Origin: Micromonospora sp. C28SCA-DRY-2
GTDB taxonomy: Bacteria; Actinomycetota; Actinomycetes; Mycobacteriales; Micromonosporaceae
Length of the DNA: 64,000 nt
Assembly: GCF_030519475.1 (NCBI RefSeq)
Contig: NZ_JAUMKD010000001.1
Coordinates: 1,674,001 to 1,738,000, forward strand
Direction of reading: 5' to 3'
Below, one piece after another: positions 53,110 through 61,605 of this stretch. Below the pieces are notes generated by a model. The model was not told the origin of the DNA, did not search any database, and worked only from the letters and a program-made list of their open reading frames with translations. The stretch's first letter is position 1, and each line of letters opens with the position of its first letter. The translations under genes were made by a program, and so were the position numbers.

Positions 53110-53115
53110 ACACTA
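53110..53115 (-). promoter_or_regulatory. -10 box for the nuo operon
   Basis: Minus-strand TAGTGT in an AT-rich stretch gives a start near 53103 and a leader of about 42 nt before nuoA. No good -35 is seen. Confidence 0.5.
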
Positions 53116-53199
53116 TTCACGTCCCGTCCGGCGACCTGCGCCGGGGGGCCGATCTCTGGGTGCCGGACCGGCGATCGTCACCGACCGTGGATCCGGCGG

Positions 53200-54477
53200 T
53201 CACACGGCGGGTGCCACCTTCGTCATCGCGTTGATGACCCGGTCCATCGCGTCCCCGCCGCGCGGGTCGGTCAGGTTGGCCAGCAGCTTGAGGACGAAGC
53301 GCATCAGCATCGGGTGCGGCATGCCGTGCTTGGTGGCCATCCGCATGATCTCCGGACGGCCGATCAGCTTCACGAAGATGCCGCCGAGCCGGTAGTAGCC
53401 GCCGAACCGCGCCTTGAGTTCGGTCGGGTACGCGTTCAGCGCCCGCTCCCGCTCGGCGCCCGCCGGCCGGGCCAGGGCCTGCACCGCGATCTCCGCGGCC
53501 AGCTCGCCGGACTCCATCGCGTACGCGATGCCCTCGCCGTTGAACGGGTTGACCATGCCGCCGGAGTCGCCGACCAGCATCACCCCGCGGGTGTAGTGCG
53601 GCACCCGGTTGAAGCCCATCGGCAGCGCCGCGCCGAGGATCGGACCCTCCGCCTTGGACTCGTCGGTCATGCCCCAGTCGGCCGGCGTGTTGGCCAGCCA
53701 GTCGGTCAGCAGCCGCCGGTAGTTGGTCTTGCCGAAGGCGGACGAGGAGTTGAGCACGCCGAGGCCGACGTTGACCCGGCCGTCGCCGAGGCCGAAGATC
53801 CAGCCGTAGCCCGGCAGCAGGTTGTCGCCGCTGTCCTTGCTGCGCAGCTCCAGCCAGGACTCCAGGTAGTTGTCGTCGTGCTTGGCCGGGCAGCGGTAGT
53901 AGCGGCGCACCGCCACCCCGATCGGCCGGTCCTCCCGCTTGGCCAGCCCGAGGGCGAGCGGGAACCGGCCGGAGACGCCGTCGGCCGCGACCACCAGCGG
54001 CGCGTGGAACGTCTCGGGGGCCTTGTCCGGGCCCACCTCCGCCTCGACGCCGATCACCCGGCCGTCCGGGTCGAGCACCGGGCCGGTGACGTTCACGCTG
54101 GTGCGCAGCTTCGCGCCGGCGGCGACCGCCCGCTGGGCGAGCAGGTCGTCGAAGTCGAGCCGGGTGCGCACCAGCCCGTAGTTGGGGAAGCTCGCCAGGT
54201 CGGGCCAGTCCAGCTCCAGCCGGACCCCGCCACCGATCACCCGCAGCCCCCGGTTGTGCAGCCAGCCGGCCTCTTCCGAGGTGTCCACACCCATCCGGAC
54301 CAACTGCCGCACCGCGCGCGGGGTCAACCCGTCCCCGCAGACCTTCTCCCGGGGGAACTCGGTCTTCTCCAGCAGCAGCACCCGTACGCCGTGCCGAGCC
54401 AGGTGGTACGCGGTCGCCGACCCACCGGGACCGGCGCCCACGACGATGACGTCGGCGTCGTGCTCCACCGCGGTCAT
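53200..54477 (-). CDS. geranylgeranyl-reductase-family FAD oxidoreductase (MenJ-like)
   Basis: A 425-residue flavoprotein. The dinucleotide site VVGAGPGGSATAYHLA is at about residues 12-27, REKVCGDGLTPRAV is the family signature, and GDSGGMVNPFNGEGIAYAMESG binds the flavin. In mycobacteria the homologue MenJ saturates one isoprene unit of menaquinone and lies near menG and a prenyl synthase gene, as here. That role is inference from family and context. The ATG at 54477 has GGAGG 5 nt upstream; earlier in-frame codons do not. Confidence 0.88.
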   Translation of the reverse strand: MTAVEHDADVIVVGAGPGGSATAYHLARHGVRVLLLEKTEFPREKVCGDGLTPRAVRQLVRMGVDTSEEAGWLHNRGLRVIGGGVRLELDWPDLASFPNYGLVRTRLDFDDLLAQRAVAAGAKLRTSVNVTGPVLDPDGRVIGVEAEVGPDKAPETFHAPLVVAADGVSGRFPLALGLAKREDRPIGVAVRRYYRCPAKHDDNYLESWLELRSKDSGDNLLPGYGWIFGLGDGRVNVGLGVLNSSSAFGKTNYRRLLTDWLANTPADWGMTDESKAEGPILGAALPMGFNRVPHYTRGVMLVGDSGGMVNPFNGEGIAYAMESGELAAEIAVQALARPAGAERERALNAYPTELKARFGGYYRLGGIFVKLIGRPEIMRMATKHGMPHPMLMRFVLKLLANLTDPRGGDAMDRVINAMTKVAPAV

Positions 54478-54529
54478 CCGCGCCTCCTCCCGCATGCTCG
54501 TGAATTCCTTCACAAGCCAGTCGGGAGCG

Positions 54530-54535
54530 AGTCTA
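54530..54535 (-). promoter_or_regulatory. -10 box for the MenJ-like gene
   Basis: Minus-strand TAGACT gives a start near 54523 and a leader of about 45 nt with the GGAGG site. Confidence 0.5.
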
Positions 54536-54647
54536 TGACCGGGGTAACACCGACGCCCGCTGAGGGGTACCTAACTTGCCGGAAACCCGGTTGACAGGCG
54601 TTCACCAGGGGCGGAGCGCCCGCCGATCCGCGCTCGGCGGGGCGTTG

Positions 54648-54875
54648 TCAGCGCCGGGCGGGGCTGGCCGGATCCAGGCCGGCGTCGTGCCGGATGGTCT
54701 CCGGCAGGTGTTCGCGCAACGCGCCACCGGCGGCGCGGTCGAGCGCGGCCAGCACCTCGGCCACCACCTGGCGGACGTCGGCGGGATCGGCGCCGGCCAG
54801 CGCCTTGAGCTGGGCGATCAGTTCGGCCGCGTCCTCGTCGGTGGCCGCCACCTCGTCCGGCCGCTCGGGTCTCAT
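54648..54875 (-). CDS. small conserved-looking helical protein
   Basis: A 75-residue acidic protein (RPERPDEVAATDEDAAELIA, then QLKALAGADPADVRQVVAEV), probably all helical, with no recognised domain. The ATG at 54875 is chosen because a leaderless -10 (TACGCT) ends 7 nt before it; a TTG further upstream would place the -10 inside the gene. The strong promoter and clean third-position GC support a real gene. Confidence 0.6.
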   Translation of the reverse strand: MRPERPDEVAATDEDAAELIAQLKALAGADPADVRQVVAEVLAALDRAAGGALREHLPETIRHDAGLDPASPARR

Positions 54876-54882
54876 GCCGCCG

Positions 54883-54888
54883 AGCGTA
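54883..54888 (-). promoter_or_regulatory. -10 box of a leaderless promoter
   Basis: Minus-strand TACGCT ends 7 nt before the ATG at 54875, in the less GC-rich gap after menG. Confidence 0.55.
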
Positions 54889-54948
54889 CGTAACAAAATG
54901 GACTAAAGACGGATATTCACGAAATCAACCGACTGGGCGGACCGCCCG

Positions 54949-55659
54949 TCAGGGGCGGATGCCGCGGTGCAGGGCGACGATCCCGCCGGTCAGGTTGCGC
55001 CAGGCCACCTTGCCCCAGCCGGCCGCACCGATCCGCGCCGCCAGCGCCGCCTGGTCGGGCCAGGCCTGGATCGACTCGGCCAGGTAGACGTACGCGTCCG
55101 GGTTGCTGGAGACCGTGCGGGCCACCGCCGGCAGCGACCGCATCAGGTACGACAGGTAGACCGTGCGGAACGCGGGGTTGACCGGCCGGCTGAACTCGCA
55201 GACCACCAGCCGACCACCGGGCCGGGTCACCCGGGCCAGCTCGCGCAGCGCCGCCCCGGTGTCCACCACGTTGCGCAGCGCGAAGGAGATGGTCACCGCG
55301 TCGAAGCTGGCGTCGGCGAAGGGCAGCTTCAGCGCGTCCCCGGCCACCAGCGGCACCAGCGGGCGGCGGCGCTTGCCGGCGTGGAGCATGCCGAGCGACA
55401 GGTCGGCCCCGACCGCGTACGCCCCGGACTGGGCCAGTTCCTCGGTGGAGACACCGGTGCCGGCGCCGACGTCCAGCACCCGCTCGCCGGGTCGCAGCCC
55501 GAGCGCGTCCCGGGTCGCCCGGCGCCAGAACCGGTCCTGGCCGAAGGAGAGGACGGTGTTGGTCAGGTCGTACCGCGCGGCCACGCCGTCGAACATCGCG
55601 GCGACCTCGTGCGGCTGCTTGTCCAGGCTGGCGCGCTGGCCCTGGGGGGTACGGCTCAC
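54949..55659 (-). CDS. menG: demethylmenaquinone methyltransferase
   Basis: A 236-residue SAM-dependent methyltransferase of the UbiE/MenG family that carries out the last methylation of menaquinone. It begins [20 protein letters not shown], as actinobacterial MenG do. SAM motif [13 protein letters not shown] is at 61-72, and [15 protein letters not shown] and [14 protein letters not shown] follow in order. The GTG at 55659 is immediately preceded by a possible -10 (CAGAGT, 6 nt), so it may be leaderless. The longer open frame to 55791 has no support. Confidence 0.94.
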   Translation of the reverse strand: MSRTPQGQRASLDKQPHEVAAMFDGVAARYDLTNTVLSFGQDRFWRRATRDALGLRPGERVLDVGAGTGVSTEELAQSGAYAVGADLSLGMLHAGKRRRPLVPLVAGDALKLPFADASFDAVTISFALRNVVDTGAALRELARVTRPGGRLVVCEFSRPVNPAFRTVYLSYLMRSLPAVARTVSSNPDAYVYLAESIQAWPDQAALAARIGAAGWGKVAWRNLTGGIVALHRGIRP

Positions 55660-55749
55660 CCCTCCACTCTGCCAGCCGGGCGGCCACCGACCGCCGCAGG
55701 GTCGCCCGTCGGGCCGGCCGTCGCCGGGCCGGCCTCCGCGCGGAAACGC

Positions 55750-55783
55750 GAACGGGCGGGGTGGTCGCCCACCCCGCCCGTTC
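55750..55783. terminator. terminator after LPxTG protein 1
   Basis: A perfect 15-bp stem, GAACGGGCGGGGTGG (55750-55764) with 55769-55783 and a 4-nt loop, just downstream of the stop at 55795 on the minus strand. Confidence 0.8.
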
Positions 55784-55794
55784 CGTCTCACCCG

Positions 55795-56991
55795 TCAGTC
55801 GGTCGACTTCTCGTCGCCGGGCGCCACCAGGACCACCCGGCGCCGCCGGGAGATCAGCAGCAGCGCGCCGCCGACCAGCAGGACGGCCGCGCCGATCCCG
55901 CCGATCAGGCCGGCCTGCACACCGGTCACCGGAAGGCCACCGCCGCCGCCACCGGTGCCCGGGGTCGGCGAGGTCGTCGGGCCGCCGGTCGGCGTCGGCG
56001 TCGGGGTCGGCCCCGCCGTCAGGTCGACGAACACGTCGAACTGGGCGGTGTTGTCACCCTGGTCGGTCTCGGTGAAGGCCTTGCGCTGCGTCCCGCTGGC
56101 GACCCGCGGCGCCTCCTCCGGCGCGCCCTCGGCGGCGTCCAGACCGGAGGCGAAGAGGAAGCCGGGGCGCAGCACCGGCTCGGTCACGTCCGCGCCGATC
56201 CTGACCCGCACGTCAGCGGTGTAGTACTGGCCCGGCTTCAGCACCACGCCGGAGTCCTCGCAGTACGCGTGGGCGAGGCCGCCCAGCGTCTGCTCGACGC
56301 AGCCCTCGGGCAGCTCGGCGAAGGTCACATCGGCCGGCAGCGTGATGCCGTACGCGATCCCGGTCGCCTTGCGGCTGCCGTCGTTGAAGACCGCCCAGTC
56401 CAGCGGCGCGGTGTCGCCCGGCCGGACCGGCTTGAGCCCGGTCTCGCCGGCCTCGTCGCCGTCCACCTGCACGTCGGCGTAGACGTCCTGCACCCAGGTG
56501 GTGAGGTCGTAGCCGGGCTTGGCGACGGTGATGTCGTGGTCGACGCTGTCGCCCTCGGCGTTGGCCGCGCTGATGGTGACCTTCAACGTGCCGGCGGCGC
56601 CGCGCCCGCCGGTGGAGAAGATCGGGATGCCGAAGTCCTCGGTGGTGCCGGCCGTCAGGTCGCCCAGCAGGCAGCTGAACGTGCTGCCCTCGACCTCGCA
56701 GCCCTCGGGAACCACCACGCCGACCTTGGGCTTCTTCGGGTTGAGGCCCTTGGTGTCCACCACGACCCGGACGTCCTCGGCGTCCACGGTGCTGGTGTTG
56801 GCGACCTGGAACTTGAACGGCTTGGCCTTGGCCTCCTTGACGCCCTTGGCCAGCTCGTAGCTGAGCGGGATCAGCTGGAGCTCCGCCTGGTCGGCGGCGT
56901 GGGCCGGGGCGGCCGCGACGGCCACGCCGCCGGCCGCGAGCAGGGCTGCGACGCCGGCACGGGCCAGCGCGGAACGGTGGAACGGTGTCAT
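55795..56991 (-). CDS. sortase-anchored surface protein (LPVTG) 1
   Basis: A 398-residue exported protein. A signal peptide of about 33 residues ends AHAADQ. Beta-rich domains follow (VANTSTVDAEDVRVVVDTKG; a second part with two cysteines), then a Pro/Thr/Gly linker, LPVTG at 353-357, a membrane helix and RRRR. Unusually, a 12-residue tail (VVLVAPGDEKSTD) follows the arginines. This is the class of wall-anchored proteins, cut by sortase after threonine. Closely related to the next gene upstream, it probably arose by duplication. No sortase is in the window. Confidence 0.88.
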   Translation of the reverse strand: MTPFHRSALARAGVAALLAAGGVAVAAAPAHAADQAELQLIPLSYELAKGVKEAKAKPFKFQVANTSTVDAEDVRVVVDTKGLNPKKPKVGVVVPEGCEVEGSTFSCLLGDLTAGTTEDFGIPIFSTGGRGAAGTLKVTISAANAEGDSVDHDITVAKPGYDLTTWVQDVYADVQVDGDEAGETGLKPVRPGDTAPLDWAVFNDGSRKATGIAYGITLPADVTFAELPEGCVEQTLGGLAHAYCEDSGVVLKPGQYYTADVRVRIGADVTEPVLRPGFLFASGLDAAEGAPEEAPRVASGTQRKAFTETDQGDNTAQFDVFVDLTAGPTPTPTPTGGPTTSPTPGTGGGGGGLPVTGVQAGLIGGIGAAVLLVGGALLLISRRRRVVLVAPGDEKSTD

Positions 56992-57114
56992 CGATCCCCC
57001 GGGGTTAGGGAAGAAACTGATGGTTGCGGAACCGAGCGGACGCTATCGGAGATCGAGCGGCGTACGCCAGCGCCGCCGTCCGAGTCGCGACCAGGGATGC
57101 CCGGACGGACGAAC

Positions 57115-57150
57115 AGTGGGGGCGGGATGGTCACCCATCCCGCCCCCACT
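57115..57150. terminator. terminator after LPxTG protein 2
   Basis: A perfect 16-bp stem, AGTGGGGGCGGGATGG (57115-57130) with 57135-57150 and a TCAC loop, about 70 bp past the minus-strand stop at 57223. Confidence 0.8.
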
Positions 57151-57222
57151 GCCGTGCGTCATATGTGAACGGCCCTCGTGGACCGATGGAGGACGTGCCT
57201 GGACCCGCCGGGCATCCGCCCG

Positions 57223-58416
57223 TCAGGCGGCCGGCTTCTCGTCGCCCGGGATCACCAGGACCACCCGGCGACGCCGCGCCAGCACGAACAGTGTGCCACC
57301 GACGGCCAGCACCGCGACGCCGATGCCACCGATCAGGCCGGCCTGCGGGCCGGTGAGGGGCAGGCCACCGTCGCCACCGCCCCCACCGCCGGTCACGGCG
57401 GCCACCTCCACCGTGAAGTCGTCGCTGTTGTCGCTCGGGTCGATGTCCTCGACCAGGTCGATCTTCGTGGTGGTCAGGAACGGCGGCAGCTCGCCGGCGG
57501 CCGCCCGGGCCAGGCTCTTGTCGGTCACCGGCAGGGCGCCCCGGGAGGTCGCCGACACGGTGCCACCGGAGAGGAGCACCGGCGCCGGCACGTCCGCGGC
57601 GACCTTCACCGCGAAGACGCCGTACACCGTCTTGCCCGGCATGAGCCGGGTGGTGCCCGCCGCACAGGTCGCCCGGCGCCGGTCGGCGCTCACCTCGCAC
57701 CCCTTCAGTCGCTCGCTGAAGGCGACCCCCGCCGGCAGGGTCGCGACGAAGTCGAGGCCGTCGGCGATCATGTCGCCCTGGTTGCCGAAGCCCGCGATGA
57801 CGACGGTCTCGTCACCCGGGTTGAGCGTGTCCTTCAGCAGCTCCAGCTCGCCGCCGGGCTCCCAGGCCAACTGGGCGTCGACGTCCGGGGCCCACACCTC
57901 CAGGTCGACGCCGTTCTCGGCGGTGAGTTCGATCTGGACGGTCTTGGAGTCGTTCTCGGAGTTGGTGTCGCCCGGCGCCACCACGGTGAACGTGACGGGC
58001 GCCGAGTACGCCTCCTTCAGCCCCTCGGCGGCGCGGAACACGACCAGCGGCAGGTCGGACGTGGCGCCCGGCTCCGGGACGGCGAAGTCGTGGATGGCGC
58101 ACTCCCAGATCCGCCGGCCGGCGGACCCGGTCTCCGCGCACTTCTCCTTGGCGAACGGAGCGAGCGTCACCTTGTCCAGGTCGAGCTGGGTGACGTCGAT
58201 GTTGATCTTTACGCCGGTCGGGGTGTCCTCGCCCCGGTTGGTGAGCTTGATGGAGCCGAGCTTGTCGGTGGTGCCCGCGGCCAGGCGGGTGCCGGCGACG
58301 TCGATCGACAGGTCGGTGCCGGCGTCCGCGGCGTACGCGGGAGCGCCGAGCGCGGCGAACGCGCCCGAGGCGAGCAGGGCGGCCGCGCTGAGCCGTGCCA
58401 GGTTACGGAAGGTCAT
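57223..58416 (-). CDS. sortase-anchored surface protein (LPLTG) 2
   Basis: A 397-residue paralogue of protein 1 with the same plan: a signal peptide (TFRNLARLSAAALLASGAFA, cut near AYAADA), DUF11-like beta domains (IKLTNRGEDTPTGVKINIDV), a glycine-rich linker, LPLTG at 352-356, a helix, RRRR and the tail VVLVIPGDEKPAA. The ATG at 58416 with GGGGGA upstream is preferred to the open frame reaching 58536, since the signal peptide then starts normally. The tail shared by both copies after the arginine cluster is longer than usual for sortase substrates. Confidence 0.88.
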   Translation of the reverse strand: MTFRNLARLSAAALLASGAFAALGAPAYAADAGTDLSIDVAGTRLAAGTTDKLGSIKLTNRGEDTPTGVKINIDVTQLDLDKVTLAPFAKEKCAETGSAGRRIWECAIHDFAVPEPGATSDLPLVVFRAAEGLKEAYSAPVTFTVVAPGDTNSENDSKTVQIELTAENGVDLEVWAPDVDAQLAWEPGGELELLKDTLNPGDETVVIAGFGNQGDMIADGLDFVATLPAGVAFSERLKGCEVSADRRRATCAAGTTRLMPGKTVYGVFAVKVAADVPAPVLLSGGTVSATSRGALPVTDKSLARAAAGELPPFLTTTKIDLVEDIDPSDNSDDFTVEVAAVTGGGGGGDGGLPLTGPQAGLIGGIGVAVLAVGGTLFVLARRRRVVLVIPGDEKPAA

Positions 58417-58605
58417 GGAAGGTTTCCCCCGTGGGCCGGATGATCGGTAGGCCGCACCATAGCCACGCTCACCCGCCCACGCTGTCCCGGACGCCGCCGG
58501 CCGGCCATCGGCGACCGTCTCGGCGACGAGCGGCACGCCGTCCGTCCGACGCGGCGGTGCCGCACGGACACCACCGCCTGCCCGAACGGCCCGGTGAACC
58601 GCCCG

Positions 58606-59796
58606 TCAGCGGGCGTCGACCAGCGGCAACTGCCGGCCGGCCCCGCCACCGGGCAGGGCGATCGAGGAGAAGTGCGAGACCACCCGCTCGTCGGTCGGGT
58701 CGTCGGCCGGGGTCCGGTGCACCGCCAGCCGGTTGTAGAGGGTGTCCCGCTGGGCCGGGATCCGGTCCGCCGCCCGGATCATCCCGATCAGCTCGTGCAG
58801 GTTGGACCGGTGCCGGGCGCCCGCGGAGGAGATGACGTTCTCCTCCAGCATGATCGAGCCCAGGTCGTCCACGCCCATGTGCAGGGCGAGCTGGCCGACG
58901 TCCTTGCCGGTGGTCAGCCAGGACGCCTGCAGGTGCGGCACGGTCTCGAAGAACAGCCGGGACACCGCGACCAGCCGCAGGTACTCCAGGGTGGTGGCCT
59001 GGGTGCGGCCCTTGAGGTGGTTGTTCTCCGGCTGGTACGTCCACGGGATGAACGCCCGGAAGCCGCGGGTGCGGTCCTGCACGTCGCGGATCATGCGCAG
59101 GTGCTCGATCCGCTCGGCGTTCGTCTCGCCGGTGCCCATCATCATGGTCGCGGTCGACTCCAAGCCCTGCCGGTGGGCCAGCTCCATGACCTCCAGCCAG
59201 CGCTCGCCGGACTCCTTGAGCGGGGCGATCGCCTTGCGCGGCCGCTCGGGCAGCATCTCCGCGCCGGCGCCGGCGATCGAGTCCAGGCCGGCCGCCTTGA
59301 TCCGGGCGATCGCCTCGTCCAGGCTGACGCCGGAGACCTTGGCCATGTGCAGGATCTCGCTCGGGCCGATCGAGTGGATCGCCAGCTGCGGGTACGCCTT
59401 CTTGACCGAGGAGAAGAGTTCCTCGTAGTACTCCACGCCGTAGTCCGGGTGGTGCCCGCCCTGGAGCATGACCTGGGTGGCGCCCAGCTCGACCGCCTCG
59501 CCGCAGCGACGCAGGATCTCCTCGGTGGGGTGGGTCCACCCCTCCTTGTGCTTGGGGGCCCGGTAGAACGCGCAGAACTTGCACGCGGTGACGCAGACGT
59601 TGGTGTAGTTGATGTTGCGATCGATCAGGTACGTGACGATGTTGTCCGGGTAGCGCCGCCGGCGTACCGCGTCGGCCGCCTCGCCCAGCGCGTGGAAGGG
59701 CGCCTCGGTGTAGAGCAGCAGGGCCTCCTCGGGCGTGATCCGCCCGCCGTCCGCGCCGCGCTGCAGGATGTCGTCGATCTCCCGGCTCACCGTCAC
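58606..59796 (-). CDS. mqnC: cyclic dehypoxanthinyl futalosine synthase
   Basis: A 396-residue radical-SAM enzyme of the futalosine menaquinone pathway. The C68-x3-C72-x2-C75 triad (CVTACKFCAF) holds the 4Fe-4S cluster. Family stretches NINYTNVC, QGGHHPDYGVEYYE and WLTTGKDVGQLALHMGVDDLGS are present. The GTG at 59796 is chosen because a TAGGCT -10 ends exactly 7 nt upstream, making the mRNA leaderless; earlier in-frame codons would lie before the promoter. Its presence shows that the organism makes menaquinone by the futalosine route. Confidence 0.95.
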   Translation of the reverse strand: MTVSREIDDILQRGADGGRITPEEALLLYTEAPFHALGEAADAVRRRRYPDNIVTYLIDRNINYTNVCVTACKFCAFYRAPKHKEGWTHPTEEILRRCGEAVELGATQVMLQGGHHPDYGVEYYEELFSSVKKAYPQLAIHSIGPSEILHMAKVSGVSLDEAIARIKAAGLDSIAGAGAEMLPERPRKAIAPLKESGERWLEVMELAHRQGLESTATMMMGTGETNAERIEHLRMIRDVQDRTRGFRAFIPWTYQPENNHLKGRTQATTLEYLRLVAVSRLFFETVPHLQASWLTTGKDVGQLALHMGVDDLGSIMLEENVISSAGARHRSNLHELIGMIRAADRIPAQRDTLYNRLAVHRTPADDPTDERVVSHFSSIALPGGGAGRQLPLVDAR

Positions 59797-59803
59797 GCCC
59801 CCG

Positions 59804-59809
59804 AGCCTA
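59804..59809 (-). promoter_or_regulatory. -10 box of the leaderless mqnC promoter
   Basis: Minus-strand TAGGCT ends 7 nt before the GTG at 59796. The same hexamer and spacing occur at 18801. Confidence 0.65.
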
Positions 59810-59875
59810 CGTCGCCCCGAATACCTCTCCCCCACGGTGCCCCGCCCCGTGTCACCCATCCCACGCGCCCGCCCG

Positions 59876-59950
59876 CCGCGATCTTGCACTTCAGGCCCTC
59901 GTTTCGCCCGGATGGCGGCAGATGTCGGGGCGACAACTGCAAGATCGCGG
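59876..59950. repeat. long inverted repeat with GTCGGGGCGAC core, family member 2
   Basis: CCGCGATCTTGCA (59876-59888) pairs perfectly with 59938-59950. Flanking GCCCGCC/GGCGGGC add imperfect pairing. The loop carries TGTCGGGGCGACAA, the word also found in the element at 35535-35594. It sits just after the paaE stop and before the mqnC promoter, so it may end the paa transcript. Confidence 0.7.
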
Positions 59951-59962
59951 GGAGGGCGGGCG

Positions 59963-61072
59963 TCACGCGTCGTAGTCGACCGTGAGGGTGTCAGTGGTGG
60001 GGCTGGACTGGCAGGTCAGGACGTAGCCGGCGGCCACCTCGTCGGGCTCCAGGGCGTAGTTGCGGGCCATCGTCACCTCGCCGTCGACCACCTTCGCCCG
60101 GCAGGTCGAGCAGACCCCGCCCTTGCAGGCGTACGGCAGCTCGCCGCGCACCCTGAGGGCCGCGTCCAGCACCCGCTCGTGCCGGCCCATGGTGAAGCTC
60201 GACGAACGGCCGTCCAGCAGGATGGTCACCTCGGTGCCGGCGCCCGGCTCGTCGGCGGCCCGGCGCGGTGGCTCCGGCGGCGCGTCGACGTGGAACAACT
60301 CGGTGTGCACCGCCGACTCCGGCAGCCCGCGCCCGGTCAGCACCGCCTTGGCGTCCACCACCATGCCGTACGGGCCGCAGAGGAACCACTCCTCGATGGC
60401 GTCGCCGGGCACCACGGTGTCCAGCAGCCGGCCCAGCCGGTCGGCGTCGATCCGGCCGGAGAGCAGCGGCGACTCCCCCTGCTCCCGGGAGAGCACGTGC
60501 ACCAGGTGCAGCCGGGTCGGGTAGCGGTCCTTCAGGTCGGCCAGTTCCTCGGCGAACATCACCGTGTTCGCCGTGCGGTTGCCGTACACCAGGGTGAAGG
60601 TGCTGGCCGGCTCGACGGCGAGCGCGGTCGCGACCAGCGCGAGCACCGGCGTGATGCCGGACCCGGCGACCACCGCGCCGTAGTGGCGCACCCGGCCCGG
60701 GTCGAACGCCGTGGTGAAGTGCCCGAGCGGGGGCAGCACCTCGACGGTGTCGCCGCCGCGCAGCGCGCCGCAGGCGAACGCGGAGAACGCGCCGCCGGGG
60801 ATCTCCCGCACCCCGATCCGCAGCCGGCCGTGCCGGGCCAGGTCGTCCGGAGTGGAGCAGATCGAGTAGGACCGCCGCACGTCCTCGCCGGCCTCGCCGG
60901 TGCGCCGTACGGTCAGGTGCTGGCCGGCCCGGAACGCGAAGGTCTCCCGTAGCTCCTCGGGCACGGCGAAGGTGATCGCCACGGCGTCGTCGGTGAGCCG
61001 GTCGACGGCGGCGACCGGCAGCGGGTGGAAGACCGGCCGGCGGCGGACCGGGCGGGTGATGGTGACTGTCAC
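59963..61072 (-). CDS. paaE: phenylacetyl-CoA epoxidase reductase subunit
   Basis: A 369-residue NAD(P)H oxidoreductase that feeds electrons to PaaABCD. A FAD/NAD ferredoxin-reductase module (RRSYSICSTP, GSGITPVLAL, FLCGPYGMV) is followed by a plant-type 2Fe-2S domain with C316, C321, C324 and C354. The GTG at 61072 overlaps the paaD stop (GTGA). It is the last gene of the operon, with a long inverted repeat after the stop. Confidence 0.95.
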   Translation of the reverse strand: MTVTITRPVRRRPVFHPLPVAAVDRLTDDAVAITFAVPEELRETFAFRAGQHLTVRRTGEAGEDVRRSYSICSTPDDLARHGRLRIGVREIPGGAFSAFACGALRGGDTVEVLPPLGHFTTAFDPGRVRHYGAVVAGSGITPVLALVATALAVEPASTFTLVYGNRTANTVMFAEELADLKDRYPTRLHLVHVLSREQGESPLLSGRIDADRLGRLLDTVVPGDAIEEWFLCGPYGMVVDAKAVLTGRGLPESAVHTELFHVDAPPEPPRRAADEPGAGTEVTILLDGRSSSFTMGRHERVLDAALRVRGELPYACKGGVCSTCRAKVVDGEVTMARNYALEPDEVAAGYVLTCQSSPTTDTLTVDYDA

Positions 61073-61545
61073 AGCGCCTTCAGGTGGTCGAAGGGTTCGG
61101 TGCAGGAGCGGCAGCGCCACAGCGCCTTGCAGGCGGTCGAGCCGAACCGGCTGACCTGCTCGGTCTCGGGTGACCCGCAGCGCGGGCAGCGGACCGCCAG
61201 GGTGAGCGGCACGGCGCCGGTCGGGCGCACCGGGGCCGGCGGGGCGATGCCGGCGGCGGCGAGCTTGGCCCGCCCGCTCTCGGAGATCCAGTCGGTGCTC
61301 CACGCCGGGCTGTAGGTGGTGCGGACCTCGGCGTCCGGGTGGCCGGCGGCGACCAGCGCCCGCCGGATGTCGGCCCGGATGACGTCCATCGCTGGGCAGC
61401 CGGTGTAGGTGGGGGTGATGGTCACCACCACCCGGCCGGTGGCCGGGTCCTCGTCGACCGCCCGCAGGATGCCCAGCTCGTCGATGGTGACCACCCGGAT
61501 CTCCGGGTCCACCACCGCCGCCACGGCCTCCCTCGGGTCGGTCAC
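61069..61545 (-). CDS. paaD: phenylacetyl-CoA epoxidase subunit D (maturation, MIP18-like)
   Basis: A 158-residue protein of the PaaD/MIP18 (DUF59) family, needed for iron-sulfur or diiron maturation of the epoxidase. It shows VVDPEIRVVTIDELGILR, TYTGCPAMD and a C-terminal zinc ribbon (RCPRCGS and RCRSC). The GTG at 61545 is taken as start; the open frame extends upstream through the 51-bp repeat but that part is not PaaD-like. Confidence 0.92.
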   Translation of the reverse strand: MTDPREAVAAVVDPEIRVVTIDELGILRAVDEDPATGRVVVTITPTYTGCPAMDVIRADIRRALVAAGHPDAEVRTTYSPAWSTDWISESGRAKLAAAGIAPPAPVRPTGAVPLTLAVRCPRCGSPETEQVSRFGSTACKALWRCRSCTEPFDHLKAL

Positions 61546-61554
61546 CGGGGCCAG

Positions 61555-61605
61555 CTTTCGTTCGCGACTGCGGGGCTCCGCTTCGCTGCACTCCTCGCGC
61601 TCACC
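61555..61605 (-). repeat. 51-bp intraoperonic element, copy 2 (paaC/paaD)
   Basis: The element has the same ends as the copy at 42241-42288 (GGTGAGCGCGAGGAGTG at one side, CGCAGTCGCGAACGAAAG at the other) with a 3-bp longer, different centre. Again it begins at the upstream gene's stop (paaC TGA at 61603-61601) and ends 9 nt before the downstream start. Confidence 0.8.
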
